From Lumbricus terrestris (Eukaryota > Annelida > Clitellata > Crassiclitellata > Lumbricidae), in NCBI GenBank assembly GCA_949752735.1, contig OX457037.1, positions 14,602,932-14,666,931 on the forward strand: a DNA stretch of 64,000 nucleotides, written 5' to 3'. A program made the translations under genes and the position numbers. Shown in pieces: positions 1 through 19,150 of the stretch. A model generated the notes under the pieces. That model was given only the letters and a program-made list of their open reading frames with translations. It was not told the DNA's origin and did not search any database. Within the stretch, counting starts at the first letter, position 1. Every line of letters begins with the position of its first letter.

Positions 1-240
1 CCTAAAACATGCGCTCAAGTCGATGCCAACAGCTAAAAATGCGTTGGTTTCTGGGGATCTGCCCCAGACCCCGCTGGGGGAGCTTACGACGCTCCCCAAT
101 ACCCCCTAGTCGCTATATGGGTCTCGTGCCTTCGGCGCTTGCAATACATATAGGAAAAAGTTTCTGTTAGGGGGGAGACTGTTTCCAGCTTCCAGGGGGG
201 GATAGTTGGCCCTGAGTAGTAGGTGTAGTAATAGTTGTCA

Positions 241-528
241 GAGCAATCGATCGCTGAGGCCATCGCTTCATTTCCAGCAGGCTCGGCAGCTGATCTAGAC
301 GCTATCACTCCACAACACCTCACAGACTTAACCTCTGTTGGAGCCGACTGCAATCTCATCCGCAAACTAAGTGGGCTGGTTAATCTTATGTTCGAAGGAG
401 TCTTGTCGAGCGAGGCCAATGAACTCATCTACCAGGCAAATCCAATTGCTTTAAGGGAAAAGGATGGAGGCATCAGACCAATCGTTGTCGGATACACGTT
501 GCGACGCTTGGCAGGAAAAAATGCGTGA
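241..528 (+). pseudogene. R4/R2-like LINE, fragment of RT domain
   Basis: The frame reads SIAEAIASFPAGSAADLDAI, TPQHLTDLTS and ALREKDGGIRPIVVGYTLRR. This is the start of the fingers region of a restriction-like-endonuclease LINE reverse transcriptase (GS-x-D-x-x-PQHL-x-DL and DGG-x-RPI-x-VG). It breaks into another frame near 528 and stops. A fragment of a long-dead copy. Confidence 0.65.
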
Positions 529-680
529 ATGCCCACGCTGTTGCCAGAATAATAAATTCCGACAAAAAGTCGACGATCCCTTATTCCACAGTTTCACGAA
601 CACGCCATTAGAAGAAGCGACATGTGAAATGGTTAATTTCGATGGGTATTGCACAACCATGCGAAATGGGAAATTTAGAG

Positions 681-928
681 AGGCTAAAAATAGCTTGGAA
701 ATACAATGAGTCGTAATGTTCTAGCCTAGGTCCTTGGCACAAAGTGCTTAGTCAGCATATGCATGCTGTAGGCCCGGTTCTGTTCCAAGTCCGAAACAAT
801 AGACGATGAGTCATCCGTGACCGGCGCCAGAAAAAATTGGTGCTTCGTCAGCATGCTCTTGTTCTAGGTCCGGGGCTGTTCCAAGTCCGGAACAATAGAT
901 GATGAGTCATCCGGACACAAAACGGCTT
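681..928. repeat. Dispersed repeat, inverted copy of 12361-12697
   Basis: Contains repeated modules ATGAGTCATCCG and TTCTAGGTCC or TTCCAAGTCCG. The reverse complement recurs at 12361-12697 with the same module order (GCTAAAAATAGCTTGGAAAT at one end, ACAAAACGGC or its equivalent at the other). TGAGTCA/TGACTCA is an AP-1-type palindrome and occurs several times per copy. No ORF. Class unknown. Confidence 0.6.
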
Positions 929-982
929 TCTAGATCAATAGGGTCGGAATGCAAAGAGTCGGTGCTAGAGGACTCCGCGGTC

Positions 983-1250
983 TGGCATGCAGGAAAAACG
1001 CTGGGAGACCACAACGATACAACATTCTGGAAGATATCTTACTTTTTCGGCACTCTTTAAGAAGAGCAAACTTTCCATCCCAGAAAGAACCGTTGGGGCT
1101 CACCAAGGAAGACGGCAAATGACCAGACGGCATGCACTTATCGCATGGTCACGTGGAAGATGTCTCACTTGGGACGTGACGAATCAACGATGTCAGACAC
1201 ATTTTCAGCGTCGCATCAGGGCAGGGCAGGTGAAGCCGCAAGCCGGGCAG
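983..1250 (+). pseudogene. R4/R2-like LINE, decayed C-terminal endonuclease region
   Basis: Read over three frames it gives LACRKNAGRPQRYN, KEPLGLTKEDGK-stop-PDG, AWSRGRCLTWDVT and DTFSASHQGRAGEAA. This aligns with the intact version at 40.1 kb (LSCKKGAGRQQRHG, KEPNGLSRSDGKRPDG, WDVTVPDTFA). The catalytic R-PDG arginine codon has become TGA, consistent with CGA to TGA, and there are two frameshifts. Confidence 0.7.
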
Positions 1251-1727
1251 CCGTCGAAAGCGTGGAAATATAAATATTATGTTAGTTTGTAATAAGTGGC
1301 GGTGCTACACCAGGAAAAATCAGAGCAAATGCCCTGGTAAAAACCATTTGCCTGCCATGGTCGTTGTCCTGCCGCAAGATTGCCAGAAATTTTCTCTGCC
1401 AAGAACTTATTTGGGACATAAAATTGCCCTGTTTGTTTGTACCAGTGCACTGGCTATGCCCTGGTTAGAAAAATGTCTGACCATGAATCACTTTAATAAT
1501 TATTCTTAAGCCCCCAAAGATGCATAGGGCCTACTTTATCACTATAGACTGGAATACTAAAAGACATGTTGATTTTGTGAAAATAGAAATTATGAGTTAA
1601 TAATTGACAAATGCTGATTCGTTGAATAGGCCTACATCACTTTTGTGTGACACCGTGTGGCATTTTGTCGTACTTCTATAAGGTTGGGCCCCACAATTCT
1701 ATTGAACAGGACCCCACATTTGTTAAT

Positions 1728-2190
1728 CCGGTGTCACGAAATAGAGTATCCCCCGTATTAATTGTATCTTCCCAAATTAAAAAAAGTCGAAAAAACCGCT
1801 TCCGCGTGTAATTTTTTGGGCAAATTAAATTTCATCTACTTTATTTTGAACAATGACACTAACAAGTATGTTTATTCTTACTATATAATTTGTTTTACCC
1901 TGTTTTTAGAGCACTTAAAACTTTTAAAACACTTTAAAACATTCAGATTCACCAAGTAAATTCGAGTTGCCTTTATCTGAGCATTGCTTAGGACACTTAA
2001 AACAATTAGAGTCACTTTAAATTTTGATTACAGCATAACTTTTTTTATTATGCTCATTTTTCAAAAAAGGAGATAGAATGGTTTATCCCCCCGGATAGTA
2101 TAGACCGGTTAATTCCATCCGGGGGATAGATTAATTCATCCCCCCGGATAGCTTTCAGGGGGGATACTCCGTTTCATGTCACCGGCCCTG
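1728..2190. mobile_element. Non-autonomous element with CCGGTGTCAC ends (copy 1)
   Basis: Starts CCGGTGTCACGAAATAGAG and ends with the inverted form, CATGTCACCGGCCCTG. G/C-run motifs (CCCCCGGATA) repeat near both ends and the middle is AT-rich without an ORF. The same ends and the same design are found at 8511-8900. The CAGGGCCGG outer end suggests a hAT-type MITE; no clean target duplication was seen here. Confidence 0.6.
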
Positions 2191-2612
2191 GCAGTGGCAT
2201 TAGAGTCCAGTGGTTCCTTGAGCTCGGAAGGACCGGAGTTTGTGTTTGAACGAAGGTTGACCGTGGCAAAACAGGACAGACAGGACAAGTTACCGCTTTC
2301 AAAGAATCTCGGTAGCCGTCCAACGTGGGATTGCCTGTGTTACAATCATCATCGTCATGAACATTGAGCTTATCGTCCGTAGTTGTCCAGCGCAATTTTC
2401 AGTAATTTTTACCAATGCCATAAATAATTATTATAATAATAAAAACAATATATCTAAAAATATCAGCAGGCTAATAATGAAAATAGCTCCAGTTCGTTTG
2501 AGAATGAGTCTGAAATGACACTTATTCGATATGAAGAACCAAAAATTGATCTTTATCAAATCAATTACAACGTAAAGCAAGTTCAAAAAAATTGTCAAAT
2601 GTGCTTTCTCAC

Positions 2613-10256
<7,644 letters not shown>

Positions 10257-10436
10257 TTCTGAACAAATCCTGTAATTAGATACTAGAAAGTGAACAAGCC
10301 ATGCAGGCAGACCGATGATTCATCATTCAAAATACTGGTCCTCCCTTTGATGCCTGCAAGGTACGTATTCATATTTGCAAATATTAATTTTTATGCTTTT
10401 ATATGCATGTACGATTGTACGTATATATTATATATA

Positions 10437-11488
10437 CACCGTGAGGAGTAAAAAAGAAAGCCTCAGGAAAATCGTTATTATTTTAACAATATTCAATTAA
10501 TGTCAATGAAATTCAGGAGCGTTATAGCTAAATAGCAGGCAATGTAATAGCAATTTCAGTTTGTACTCATCTGTGAAGGACATGGTGTCATGCATAATGG
10601 TGCAATGGTGCATTTAGCTTCTACGCTTGCGCGAAGTCGCTTGCGCCATTCACGCACAGCCAAGTCAATAATTCGCTGGTCAAGATCATTCAAAGCTTGC
10701 ATCATTCTCCTAAGAAGATCTTCAACATTACGGACCTTTGTTTTGTAGGCCTACACCATTTCGTGCTTCTCCCTGCAATGCTCAAAATGATCGTCTGTAT
10801 GTAGCAGTTGGAACTCGAAAGACAGATATTGCAGCCGACCGCCTATTACTCACACGTCCAACGTTAGCAAATTTCTTATGGTGTCACTCGGTGGTTCTTC
10901 TTGGGGGCGCACGTCAATTCACTTTGTTGAACCGGGGATAAAATGTCAACGACCTATTATACCACAGGATGTTTTACTCATGGAAGACCTTCAAGAAGCC
11001 TATACCTGAAATTCGATGAAATTCGTGTTTAACTCTTTGAATTTCACATTTTCCAGCGAGATGGTGCCAGCGCACAGAGCTCGAGAAACGGTTGCACTTC
11101 TGACGAATGAAACTCCTGACTTCATAATTCCTACACTATGGCCCACCTAGCAGCCCATATCTGAATCCCGTCGATTATAAAATATGGGGTTGCATGCAGG
11201 AAATGGTGTACAAAACGAGGGTCCGTGATATTGAAGAGCTTCGTAAGAGAATAATGCAAGCTTGGAACGATCTTGACCAGCGAATTGTTGACTCGGCGGT
11301 GCGTGAATGGCGCAGGTGACCTCGCGCATGCGCAGAAGTTAAAGTCAGACAGTTTGAGTACAAGCTGTAAATACTTTACATTACCTGCTCCTTAACTATG
11401 GCTTTCCTGAATTTCATTGACATTGCTTGAATATTGTTAAAATAATAACGATTTTCCACTGGCTTCTTTTTTATATCTGACGCTGTAT
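10437..11488. mobile_element. Tc1-like fold-back element, copy 1 (older)
   Basis: Left end CACCGTGAGG with TA in front. The left third (about 10610-10760) is an inverted copy of the transposase 3' end; the right two thirds run forward and, with frameshifts, give ARQFTLLNRG, RARETVALLTNETPDFIIP and PVDYKIWGCMQEMVYKTRV. The right terminal repeat is worn. It shares the same internal junction as the copy at 51188-53964, so both descend from one rearranged ancestor. A TAGGCCTA scar (10746-10753) is absent from the sister copy. Confidence 0.65.
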
Positions 11489-11585
11489 GTAGGCCTACCA
11501 ATGGATGTATGTCTGTTTGCTTGTCTTCATGCATGTATGTGTGCTTTTATGTATAGCTAGCTGTGGCACCCGGCGTTGCCCGAGA

Positions 11586-11805
11586 ATTTTAGGATCCCAT
11601 TCTTCTTCCCTCATTCCCCTCTCCTCCCTTTCCCTTCTCCTCCACTCCCCTCCGCTTCCTCTCCTTCTATCTCCCCTCCCCTTCCTTCTCCATCCTCCCC
11701 TTCCCCAAAAACCCTCCCCTCCCTCTCTCTCCCCCTTCCATCCACCCCTTCCCCAAACCCCTCTCCTCCCTCCCCTCCTTCCCCTGCCCCTTCCCATACC
11801 GTTCA
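11586..11805 (+). repeat. 220-bp polypyrimidine (CT-rich) tract
   Basis: Nearly pure C/T on the plus strand with CCCCTTCC and CTCCTCCC runs. ORFs on both strands here are low-complexity products and not genes. Such tracts can form triplex DNA. Confidence 0.85.
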
Positions 11806-11839
11806 CAAACATCTCCACTGGGTTGTTCTAGTGGTCAAT

Positions 11840-12095
11840 AGTTGCGAGTTGTAGGCGCATGATTCTGGACAAACACACACAAACATCCACATTCTCGTTT
11901 CTCTGTGCCTATTAGCTTGGTTAATACAATTATAGCTGGTTGGCTGTTCTGTTACTGTTAGTATAGTTCCGATTTCTGTGATCTGCGTTCTTGTGAATAT
12001 TTATGTTTCAATTGCCAAATTGTACACTGTAACCGGTTGCGGTTTTGTCAACCGGATCGTTGAATAAACGAAAATTATTATTATTACACGTGCGA
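11840..12095 (+). repeat. Retroelement-like 3' end ending in GAATAAACGAAAATTATTATT
   Basis: GTACACTGTAACCGGTTGCGG, GTCAACCGGATCGTTG, AATAAA and an ATT-type tail. A diverged relative at about 33030-33105 shares CACTGTA, CGGTTGCG and TGTCAACCG. No coding sequence is left, so the class (LINE or SINE) is not known. Confidence 0.45.
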
Positions 12096-12360
12096 GAGGC
12101 GAAATTGACGCCAAGACATATTGAAACCATGCGAACTGTCGTTTGATGATCTAGGGAATTTTAGGCTATTGCAACGGACAAAGGCAACATACCTGATGAA
12201 ATTTTTGTACGAGCCATAGGCTAAATACGCGCAAAAAATAAAATGTTGATATCTCGTGTTTTAAGTTGAGTTGAGAGTAGTGATAGGGAGAGAGATATAA
12301 CCTCAACCGTGACGTCATCAACGTACCCTATTGGTCCAGGTCTCTCTCTATTGTTCCAGG

Positions 12361-12697
12361 TGCCTGTTTTGGGTGCGGATGACTCATCCTCTATTGTTCA
12401 GGACCTTGAACACCCCGGACCTAGAACACCCCCGGATATACCAGGACCTAGAACATAAAATGCTGACCAAGCACAATTTGTTCTGGAACCGGGCATTGAT
12501 GACTCATCCTCTATTGGCCCGGACCTGGTACAGAGCCGGACCTGGAACATGTTGACTAAGCACTTTCTTAGCCTCACTTTTCGACAAGGACCTAGAACAG
12601 ATGACTCAGCATATTTTCCAAATTCTTCTTAGCCTCACTTTTCGACAAGGACCTAGAACAGATGACTCACCGTAATTTCCAAGCTATTTTTAGCATC
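12361..12697. repeat. Dispersed repeat, inverted copy of 681-928
   Basis: Reverse-complement partner of 681-928. Holds two direct copies of a 60-bp unit (about 12563-12623 and 12623-12683: cttagcctcacttttcgaca then aggacctagaacagatgact) and several TGACTCATC motifs. No ORF. Confidence 0.6.
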
Positions 12698-13188
12698 ATA
12701 ACCCTAATGCAGAGCGTTTTACGCATCACACAACCCTCATCAACTGTATAAAGCATGCAAAAATCTTCAATCCGCATATTTCTATGCCAAGATAGCCTAC
12801 ATATTTTATTGGTATAAGGACGAATCTAACAGCCATTTATATGAAAGAACACAAACTCTTTAACTTCAAACATGTTTATTGATACACATTGCATATAAAT
12901 TTAGGACCAACAAATCGTTGAGTTTTGTATCGCCTGAGAACTTCTTGCAAGCGGCATTAACGGCATTATCTATTTCAATCGATCGTTGTGGAAGTTTGTC
13001 GCACGCGAAGACCCCCAAGAACATGCCCGAACATCCTCTATCTCTTCAGAGAAATTTTTTTATCGTGATGCCATCCATCTTCTTTAGTTGCGGGGCGATA
13101 ACTAACCATTTGACGCTGGTAACAGTAATGAATAGCCTACAATAGAACGGTCTTTAGTGACCGGAAGAATAAGCTTATTTAAGATATA

Positions 13189-14055
13189 CAGGGTGCGCCA
13201 AAAAATGCCCCCTTAGGTTTTTTGCCAATATCTTGAATTCCCAAACCAAATTTTACAGGCTTATAGACAATTCATATTTACATATTATAGCCAGATTTCA
13301 TCAAAATATTTCAAACGGAACAAAAGTTACACCACTTTTAGTGAGGTCACCCACCGTTTTTTGACGAGTCAAAAACGCGACGCAATAAAAAGTAACAAAA
13401 ACCAATCTAATTATTCTGGCCAATATCTTAGCCAAAAGTATGAATATCGAAATGAAATTTTATACGCTTAAAGACAATTCATATCTGCACATGGTGGTCA
13501 GATTCCATCGAAATATTTCAAACGGAACAAAAGTTATACCACTTCTAGTGAGGCCACTCCCCCCCCCGTTTCTTGACGATTCAAAAACGTAACGCAGCAA
13601 AAAGTAGCAAAAACACGATTTTATTAAGTCTCATCTTAAATAATTGTTATCAGATGGCCTTGATATTGCCAGATGATCCTTATTATTACTATTTAAATAG
13701 AAACAGGGTACCAGCGAAGCTGCACGTCACTAAGAAGTCACTTAGCAAGATGCCAATCAAATTGGTAAATAAGGAATCTGTCAGATTAATCAGAGGTCCA
13801 TCAAGAACTTTGCAAAGATACTCAAAAGAAGTGCTGGCACGGGAGGTAGGCACATTGAACACATGTTGTGAAGCACTACCAAGTTCATTTGACAACAGTT
13901 ATTTGAGATTGGACATGATAAAATCGTGTTTTGTTACTTTTTGTTGTGCTTCGTTCTTGAATCGTCAAATAACGGTGGATGACCTCACTACAAGTGGTAC
14001 AACTTTTGTCCTGTTTGAAATTTTTGATGAAGTCTAGCCAACATCTGCATATTTC
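13189..14055. mobile_element. Mariner-type element with CAGGGTGCGCCAAAAAA end
   Basis: TA followed by CAGGGTGCGCCAAAAAA at 13187-13205 is typical of Tc1/mariner termini. A ~206-bp segment is tandemly repeated (near 13260 and 13470, each with GACAATTCATAT and TCAAACGGAACAAAAGTTA), and an inverted version lies at 13930-14055. In the middle a 154-codon frame (13573-14037) contains LPDDPYYYYLNRNRVPAKLH; I do not recognise it, and it runs straight through the inverted arm, so it may be chance. Confidence 0.45.
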
Positions 14056-14061
14056 TAGAAC

Positions 14062-14960
14062 TAATCATGGCTATGGCATTGGAGGGAACAGAGGAAGGAG
14101 CGGTGATCGGAGGACAGACGATAAGGGACCTGAGGCTTGCGGATGATATCGCCCTTCTGGCGAAACAAGCAAATGGATTACAAGAGTCACTAACTAAAGT
14201 GGTCCATGTGAGTCGGGAAATGGGAATGAGTATAAATGTACTAAAAACGGAAAGCCAGTTCCTCGGAAGGGGCAACATCAAATTTCAGTTAGAAGCAGAT
14301 GGACACCAACTAGAACAGACGGAGAGCTTCGTGTACCTGGGGGAACCATTAGCACAAATGGAGAATCTGGAAAAGATGTGGACAGAAGAATTGGGATAGC
14401 CAGAGGAATACTGCAGGTGCTGGGTAAGGTTTGGAGCTCGAAGGAAATAGGAAAAGCCACAAAAGTTCAGATGTATGAGACATTGGTGCTTAGTGCTTTG
14501 CTGTACAATTTGGAGACTTAGGCACTAAGGGAAGCACAGAAGCAGCGGCTGAGGGTGTTTGAAATGACGTGCCTACGTAAGATAGAAGGTGTCACAAGAA
14601 GGGATAGAACAAAAAATACAGAGATATATAGCAGACTGAACATTCGGCACGATATAATACACAAAATCCAGAGCAAACGGCTACGCTACTTTGGCCATGT
14701 AACCAGAATGCGGGACGAAAGATACCCACAGATAGCGGTCAACGGATATGTGCATGGTAAAAGGAAAAGGGAAGACCAAAGAAGAGATGGTTCGACATGA
14801 TACAAGAGGACTGCCGGGAGATGGGTTGGTCCATACAGGAGGCTACACACAAAGCTCAAGAAAGAGAGAAGTGGAGATTTTCCATAGCTGGGCGGCTGTC
14901 ACGTGCGAAAGCATCGTCAAAGCCATAAGTCAGTAAGTCAAGTAAGTCAGTCATGTGTTG
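14062..14960 (+). pseudogene. RTE-like LINE, RT C-terminus and 3' end
   Basis: RDLRLADDIALLAKQANGLQ holds the RT catalytic (A/F)-x-DD box as LADD. Later parts LVLSALLYNLET-stop, KRLRYFGHVTRMRDERYPQI and WSIQEATHKAQEREKW are the usual C-terminal thumb and RRYFGHV region of endonuclease/RT elements. At least two frameshifts and one stop. It ends with a tail of AAGTCAGT-type repeats (14925-14955). 5' truncated, as usual for LINEs. Confidence 0.75.
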
Positions 14961-16060
14961 CAAATGGCAGGAAGTGGTGCTTTTCATTCTTGTATCATAT
15001 AGCAGGCGCAATGCAACATTTATTAAAAAAACTGAGATTTAGTTGATAGGCAGTACTGATATCACTTCGGCCATGCCAAGCTGTTTTCACAAAGGAGAGG
15101 TTACCATGCAGGGCAGTGGCGTAGCCAGAGGGGGTTTCGGGGGTTAAAACCCCCATTGGCTTTGGAAATGTAAAAAATTATTTATGCACTTATGTTGTGT
15201 AGGCGCTGTGTTTGACCGCGGTGAATTGTGTAGGTGCTGTGTTTGATCGATGACGTCGGAGGGCATGCGAATTGTCTCGGCGCTGTATTTCGCGGCGGCG
15301 AATTGAGGTCGCTGAGATGAAGGTCGGCGAAATGTGCGCGCTCAATTCAACGGATACCTCTTAAAAGGATGTTTTATTATTTTACATCACATTTCTCCTA
15401 AAACCATCCATGATCCGACTGCTCAAAAACGTTTGCTGTCCGCGACCAACTTTAAATGTGGGTCCTGATCTTCAGTTGAATCAGGCCCAAAGAGTAGGCC
15501 TAGGCCTATAAGGTTCTCTGTAGTATCCATTCATTCGCGCAATTATATTACCCAAGAGTTAGTCGTCTAGTTTGCTGATCATTCCATAAAGTCTGAGCCA
15601 ACTTTGCCGGCTAAGGTTAAGGAGGTTCCATCAATGCTATTTTGAAAGAAATAGATCTAAGGTAAGGATTAAAAAAGGTTGTTTGAGCATGCAACTGCCT
15701 CGGAGCCATAACGATTTGTTGGATGGAATTGCTTCACGATCTCTCCCCAAGTTTAAATTGGAAGGGGGATTCCTTCCCTTCCCTCCTTAGGATTTGCGGA
15801 AATGACTGTGGACAGACAACACATCGCCATGGGTTTTCTATCAGCATCGGCGCCATTGCGATGTTAATCATGAGTGGCCTTTTAGACAGGAAAATGCTTT
15901 CATGTTTAAAAAATTATTTCTTTGTCGGACCAAAAAGTGGTGGTGACTTTCACCACCTCTCTTAAAAGTGATGGTGACTGGACACCACCGTCACAATAGA
16001 ACGTTACGCCTACGGTGTACGTACGCAATGTCATAATTGGTTTTTCAAACTTAACGACGC
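14960..16060. other. Intergenic; one possible MITE end, nothing else recognised
   Basis: GCAGTGGCGTAGCCAGAGGG at about 15114 looks like a hAT-type MITE end (CAGTGGCGTAGC), but no matching right end was found. The rest shows no ORF, repeat or RNA gene I can support. A double scar TAGGCCTAGGCCTA lies at about 15495. Confidence 0.4.
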
Positions 16061-16063
16061 TTT

Positions 16064-16440
16064 TCACACAGGTGCATAACTTACCTGAGAAATCTTCTTC
16101 AAGTGTAACTTTGGTTAGATAGCCCAACTACATTAGGCTCGACTCACGAATGATCCAGTCACCAAAAAAGTATTAGTTATACGTTCTCACTCATTCAGAC
16201 TTCGCTCTTTCACCAGCTGACAGTGAGGCCACCCAGACAACATTCCAAGAATTAGATTAAGCAATGGTTGTAACTAGTTTCATATCTCAATTGCCAGTCA
16301 GTTTCCATAACAACCGATAACATGTATGGTCGAGCTATGAAGATTTCAGCTGTAACCTGGAGCAGAATGCACCAGTCTGACAAATAGACTTGTAGGCCTA
16401 TAGACAAGGGCATAGATAACTGGTTTTTTTGAGTGAACAG
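16064..16440 (-). promoter_or_regulatory. Gene 3 promoter and 5' noncoding exon
   Basis: Homologous to the gene 2 block: shares AAGAGCGAAGTCTGAATGAG, the GTGAGTCGAG segment in the exon and the donor GTAAGTTATGCACC (exon end 16085). The TATA-like box of gene 2 reads GGTGAAAG here, so the core differs. The upstream part retains the AATTGAGATATGAAACTAG stretch. Confidence 0.55.
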
Positions 16441-16989
16441 TCTGACTCGTAATAAATGGTCTTGCCATGCTCACTAAACATTTGCGCAAATATCAATGCA
16501 TTACGGTAAGGATATTGGCCTACGTACGTATAATAATTATATACGGGATGTAGACCAATATATTTATGGCCTACATAAAATCTATAGGCCTAATATGGAC
16601 GTGCTGAATCGTCAAGTAGGCCTAAATTGGGTAGCCCTAAATGAATCGACTATGTTTTCATATTAGACTTGAGCAAATTGCAAATCTATTCATTTTCATG
16701 TACCTGACATTCGCAGAATTAAGCAACTGATACTTCCAACTAAGATTCAATTATTCTGTGCGTTGGGTTATTCAGGGTTTCTTACATTAGCTGTTGCTTG
16801 ACGTACTTTGATGCACGTTACTCTGATCCATAGTCAGAAGGACCTTGGGAGACGGTCAGTCGAGGAGGATCACTTCTTGGTTGATGCTGTCCACTTCCAC
16901 CAACACTTAATCTCCACCTCGACCAGATGGCAGGGTCGGTTCAGCTGGTGGCTCACCCCGTCCCCTGCAAGGTAGGCACTACTCGATTA

Positions 16990-17060
16990 TGGTCAGTGGC
17001 GTAGCTACCATGTGTGCAATGTGTTCGAAGCACACGGGCCCACGACCTCCAGGGGTCCAC
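16990..17060 (+). repeat. CAGTGGCGTAGCTAC-type MITE end, partner not found
   Basis: tcagtggcgtagctaccatg followed by GTTCGAAGCACACGGGCCC resembles the hAT-type end at 15114 and the complete MITE at 24575. No inverted right end was found nearby. 16440-16990 shows nothing supportable. Confidence 0.3.
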
Positions 17061-17689
17061 AGAGATTGCTGAATTATTAATTTAACCAAATTAATATATT
17101 ATATTATTTTGTGAGAGATGTAGTTTTTTGTGAGCACACTTGCATACTTCGTTACTATTTGGCTACTACTATACTGCCGCCTGCCAAACGCGTCGTGTTG
17201 TTGTTAGGCGAAAATATAGTGGACTAACAACACCGCGGTCGGCTTTGACGCACACCTCTAAGAAAATAGGGGAATTGGACGGCAAGCAGCTAAGCTTTAT
17301 AAGTTTCTATAAATAACTGAATTAAGCCGTTCACGCTCGCTCAAATTAACAAATCCCACCAGAAGACTGAGAAGAGGTGTACACCATTCGCGCGACAGTC
17401 GTAGAGCGAACTACGATGTGTAGACGAATAGGCCTACCCGTAAGACCAAGAGCTACCAAGACAGGCATTGCAAAAATGGACTGCTTTGCTCTACATCATG
17501 GTATTGTAGCGGACGACCAGGGCTGGGCAAAAATCACCAGGAACCGAACCCCAAACCCTAGTCGATAAGGTGATGTCCGTCCGTGCGGTCCGGCGTCAAC
17601 TGAAGATTGACGACTAGCCAGTCAGGCTTTAAACCATTTATTCGACGTCAAAGAAGAAACTCGCAATGCAGTTCTCAGTCAACTTCTAT

Positions 17690-18300
17690 AGCGCCAGTGT
17701 TCGGAGCAATGTTCGGAGCTAGTTCGGAGCAATGTTCGGAGCTACTCGTGTAGCGCCACTGTCCCAAAACCACTGCGCCACTGTTCACAGCAACTGTCAA
17801 TGTAGAACGCCGAATCGTCGTCGTGTAGACCACCGCTGCCTCGCCAGCGCACGCAGAGAGTCTGTGAAGCGGGTCAGGTTTCGAACCCGGATCGTCGTCG
17901 TATACGGAAGGTCTCCAAACCTTCCCTCGACACCAGTCGACAGCGCCGGCAGGTCCGGAATCGATCCCTAGTCGTCGTCGTGTAGATCACCGCTGCCTCG
18001 CCAGCGCACGCAGAGAGTCTGTGAAGCGGGTCAGGTTTCGAACCCGGATCGTCGTCGTGTAGGCAAAACCCGAGTCTCGGTGCTTACCCAGTCGATAGCG
18101 GTTGCAGCACCGGCGTCGAACTCGTGTCGTCGGGGCACAGCGAAGATCACCAGACCTTCCGTCGTCGGCAGTGTCGATCTCCGGTCGAAAGCGTCCGCGG
18201 GTCAGGTTTCGAACCCCGGCGTCGTAGTTGCACAGCGGAGGTCACCAAACCTTCCGTCGACAGGCGCTGAGTTTCGGTAGCGTCGTCGAATCGTCGTGCG
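17690..18300 (+). repeat. GC-rich tandem repeat region (~157-bp unit)
   Basis: A unit with CCGCTGCCTCGCCAGCGCAC, GTCTGTGAAGCGGGTCAGG, TTTCGAACCC and GTCGTCGTCGTG repeats at about 17833 and 17990, with further partial copies to 18300. GGTTTCGAACCC is a perfect palindrome resembling a Pol III B box. Clearly more GC-rich than its surroundings, as if from another source; no coding frame is conserved between units. Confidence 0.6.
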
Positions 18301-18534
18301 CTCTCCAAAGTGTTTTCCTCCAGACGATTTCCTGCTGGCCGTACTGCGACTCGAACCCGCAACAGTCGACCGACGTGTCTTTCCACTGTTCCTCGGCGAC
18401 TCGATGACGATCAAGACTACTTCTCCCGACGACCGTTTCGCTCTCGATGACTCTGTGTTCATTGACGTGACTGGATCCCTCGATGACTGTTGCGCCTACG
18501 TGCGCACTCGTATATGTATATCACGAGGCTACGC

Positions 18535-18785
18535 CCACCAATTCGTGTAGACGCCAATTGAGGTAGACGCCAATTGAGGTAGACGTTAGGCCACGCCCAC
18601 CAATTCGGGTAGACGCCAATTGAGGTAAACGTTAGGCCACGCCCACCAATTCGTGTAGATGCCAATTCAGGTAGACGCCAATTCGTGTAGACGCCAATTG
18701 AGGTAGACGCTAGGCCACGCCCACCAATTCGTGTAGACGCCAAATCGTGTAGACGCCAATTCGTGTAGACGCCATACGTAGGCAG
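18535..18785 (+). repeat. Minisatellite: GTAGACGCCAATT / GGCCACGCCCACC modules
   Basis: Around ten copies of a 15-18 bp unit (caattcgtgtagacgc and caattgaggtagacgc) with interspersed TTAGGCCACGCCCACCA. The minus strand frame (VYTNWRLPELASTRIGG) is a by-product of the repeat. Confidence 0.75.
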
Positions 18786-19150
18786 ACACGGACACTGACA
18801 GGGACACGGACACGGACAGGGGCACTCACATAAAAAAATACACCCCATGAACCCGATCTCCAACAGTATTAACATACAAAGAGAACCCGATAAGAGACAG
18901 TGTTAGGCCTACATCAAGTATCTTAAGACAGGAGACCTGCTCAATGCCAGCAATGTTTGAAATTATTGTGATATTAACAGGGCCGGATTTGAACAGAGTG
19001 AGGCCCTAATGAATTTCAATTATGAGGCCCCACTTAAGGGTAAAAACAGACAAAATGCATATTGCTAGATCTAAGTATATTCCTAATGCATATTGCGCCA
19101 GTGATCCATGTTTGATCAACTAGGCTAGTCTTTATAACGAGTCGAATAAT

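Noticed and set aside
11495..11854. Three ORFs of about 100 codons on both strands (Pro/Ser- or Gly/Arg-rich)
   Set aside because: Low-complexity product of the CT-rich tract.
12879..13145. 88-codon ORF between the AP-1-like repeat and the mariner-type element
   Set aside because: No domain, no support beyond an open frame in AT-rich DNA.
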